This document shows positions 11,451 to 11,944 of a stretch of 11,944 nucleotides of DNA, piece by piece; positions within the stretch are counted from its first letter, which is position 1; each line of letters begins with the position of its first letter. Source of the DNA: SURF-21 sp964510515 (lineage in GTDB: Bacteria > Actinomycetota > Geothermincolia > Geothermincolales > RBG-13-55-18); the NCBI GenBank assembly GCA_964510515.1, contig CAZEAU010000046.1:1-11944 (forward strand), in the 5' to 3' direction. The position numbers were made by a program, and so were the translations under genes. The notes below the pieces were generated by a model that saw only the letters and a program-made list of their open reading frames with translations, ran no database searches and was not told where the DNA came from.

Positions 11451-11583
11451 GGTTCGTAGGCGTTCTTCCCTTCGTCGGCCCTTGTAGGAACCGGGTCGCA
11501 GGTGTTCTTCCGGCGTCCCTTCGGAGCGCGGGTGGTATATGTTCTTCCCCTCTCTCCTTCGGGACGCGGGTGGTACATGTTCT
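11451..11583. repeat. Higher-order repeat of the array, copy B
   Basis: This is the partner of copy A, offset by 233 bp. After 11583 the block continues with one 38-bp unit fewer than copy A before reaching the same GTGTCATC...GCCGGTTCG end, so the two blocks differ by a single-unit deletion or gain. Confidence 0.85.
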
Positions 11584-11899
11584 TCCTCGCTCCCTTCCGA
11601 TGCGCAGGCGCCACATGTTCTTCCGGACGTGTCATCGTAGGGGCCGGTTCGCATACGGAAGGTGAGGCCCGGTACCGGTACGGGCTCTTCCAGGTAGCAG
11701 CACTTGTTGTCAGGTCCCGGCCTTTCACGCCTCCGGCTCCTCGCCTGCGGCGCAAAAAGCGCGGGACCGGACCCCAGCGCTACGCGCCCTCCGCCGCGAT
11801 GCGCGAGTGTGGGCTCGGTCTTGGCATCCTCGCCTCGCGGCTCGGAGGCAAAACGCGAGCCCATGCGGCGGGCTGAAGAGAGAGCCGGAGTGGGCAGAA

Positions 11900-11944
11900 G
11901 GGGTCAGGTCTTGTTCTTTGCCTGCTTCGCTATCTTCCCAGTTC
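11900..11944. repeat. 45-bp direct repeat, copy 2, reaching the window edge
   Basis: This copy is identical to 11035-11079 across all 45 bases and is cut by the end of the window, so the true repeat may be longer. The bases just before the two copies differ (T versus A). Together the copies bracket the 38-bp array. Confidence 0.8.

Larger units (their letters stand above)
11218..11656. repeat. Degenerate 38-bp tandem repeat array, about 11 units
   Basis: The core GTTCTTCC recurs at 11229, 11271, 11308, 11346 (as GTTCTCCC), 11384, 11422, 11462, 11504, 11541, 11579 and 11617. Spacings are 42, 37, 38, 38, 38, 40, 42, 37, 38 and 38 bp. Most units carry GGTGGTAYRT just before the core and a CCTTCGG-GCGCGG-like segment after it. 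The period is not a multiple of three, which argues against a repeat protein. There are no unique spacers, so it is not a CRISPR. Each block of units ends with GTGTCATC followed by GCCGGTTCG. Confidence 0.85.
10970..11944. other. Gene-free, repeat-rich region upstream of rpoB
   Basis: No reading frame here looks coding on either strand. Open frames cross the 38-bp array, but the same repeat appears in a different frame in successive units. The region contains tandem palindromes, a 45-bp direct repeat at each side, a short 23-bp repeat pair and the array, each listed separately. The stretch 11657-11899 is GC-rich, with small inverted repeats such as GTACCGGTAC (11672-11681), a GCGC-A5-GCGC hairpin near 11750 and GGCTCG / CGAGCC (11839-11844 / 11856-11861). 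I see no tRNA, rRNA or terminator. Confidence 0.6.

Noticed and set aside
11218..11656. CRISPR array
   Set aside because: The units are contiguous and degenerate, with no unique spacers of uniform length, and no cas gene is present.
10952..11665. Plus-strand 237-codon frame across the same array
   Set aside because: Same frame-shifting repeat problem. Composition is Arg/Pro/Ser-rich low complexity with no homology I recognise.
11187..11864. Minus-strand 225-codon frame across the array (KNIYHPRSEG-like repeats)
   Set aside because: The repeat period is 38 bp, so the same DNA appears in shifting frames. No coherent repeated peptide, ribosome-binding site or domain is evident.

Overview
The window is a high-GC piece of the bacterial RNA polymerase / str operon region. 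Every recognisable gene is on the minus strand. In transcription order they are rpoB, rpoC, rpsL, rpsG, fusA and the first 17 codons of tuf. The organism looks like an actinobacterium, probably a deep-branching uncultured one. The beta' protein has actinobacterial-type wording in its clamp and catalytic regions and carries the long coiled-coil insert after the zinc-binding N-terminus that marks actinobacterial RpoC. The rifampicin region of beta is also of actinobacterial type. This assignment comes from remembered family sequences, not from a search.

Layout from right to left, following transcription: (1) 10970-11944 holds no convincing gene. It contains a degenerate 38-bp tandem array (about 11218-11656) with a 233-bp higher-order duplication, two identical 45-bp direct repeats 865 bp apart, and two back-to-back 16-bp palindromes. 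The rplJ-rplL genes that usually precede rpoB are absent. (2) A consensus promoter (TTGACA, 16 bp, TATAAT) drives rpoB (GTG start) and then rpoC (TTG start). Each of the two genes is preceded by a tiny candidate ORF with its own Shine-Dalgarno sequence. (3) A second promoter lies in the 114-bp gap after rpoC. Its spacer is a C5-A-G8 tract, and it should drive rpsL, rpsG and fusA. (4) A third, weaker candidate promoter precedes tuf.

Together the genes supply the two large RNA polymerase subunits, two 30S decoding-region proteins and the two main elongation GTPases, all high-demand housekeeping products.

The most unusual observation is at the C-terminus of beta'. Where other actinobacterial beta' proteins end in a short tail, this one adds two tandem modules of about 55 residues that read like the C-terminal domain of the RNA polymerase alpha subunit (alphaCTD), followed by an acidic tail. 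Both modules keep the residues that match alphaCTD R265 and N268. If real, each polymerase would carry two extra potential promoter- or factor-contacting domains near the omega end of the enzyme. I know of no description of this arrangement.
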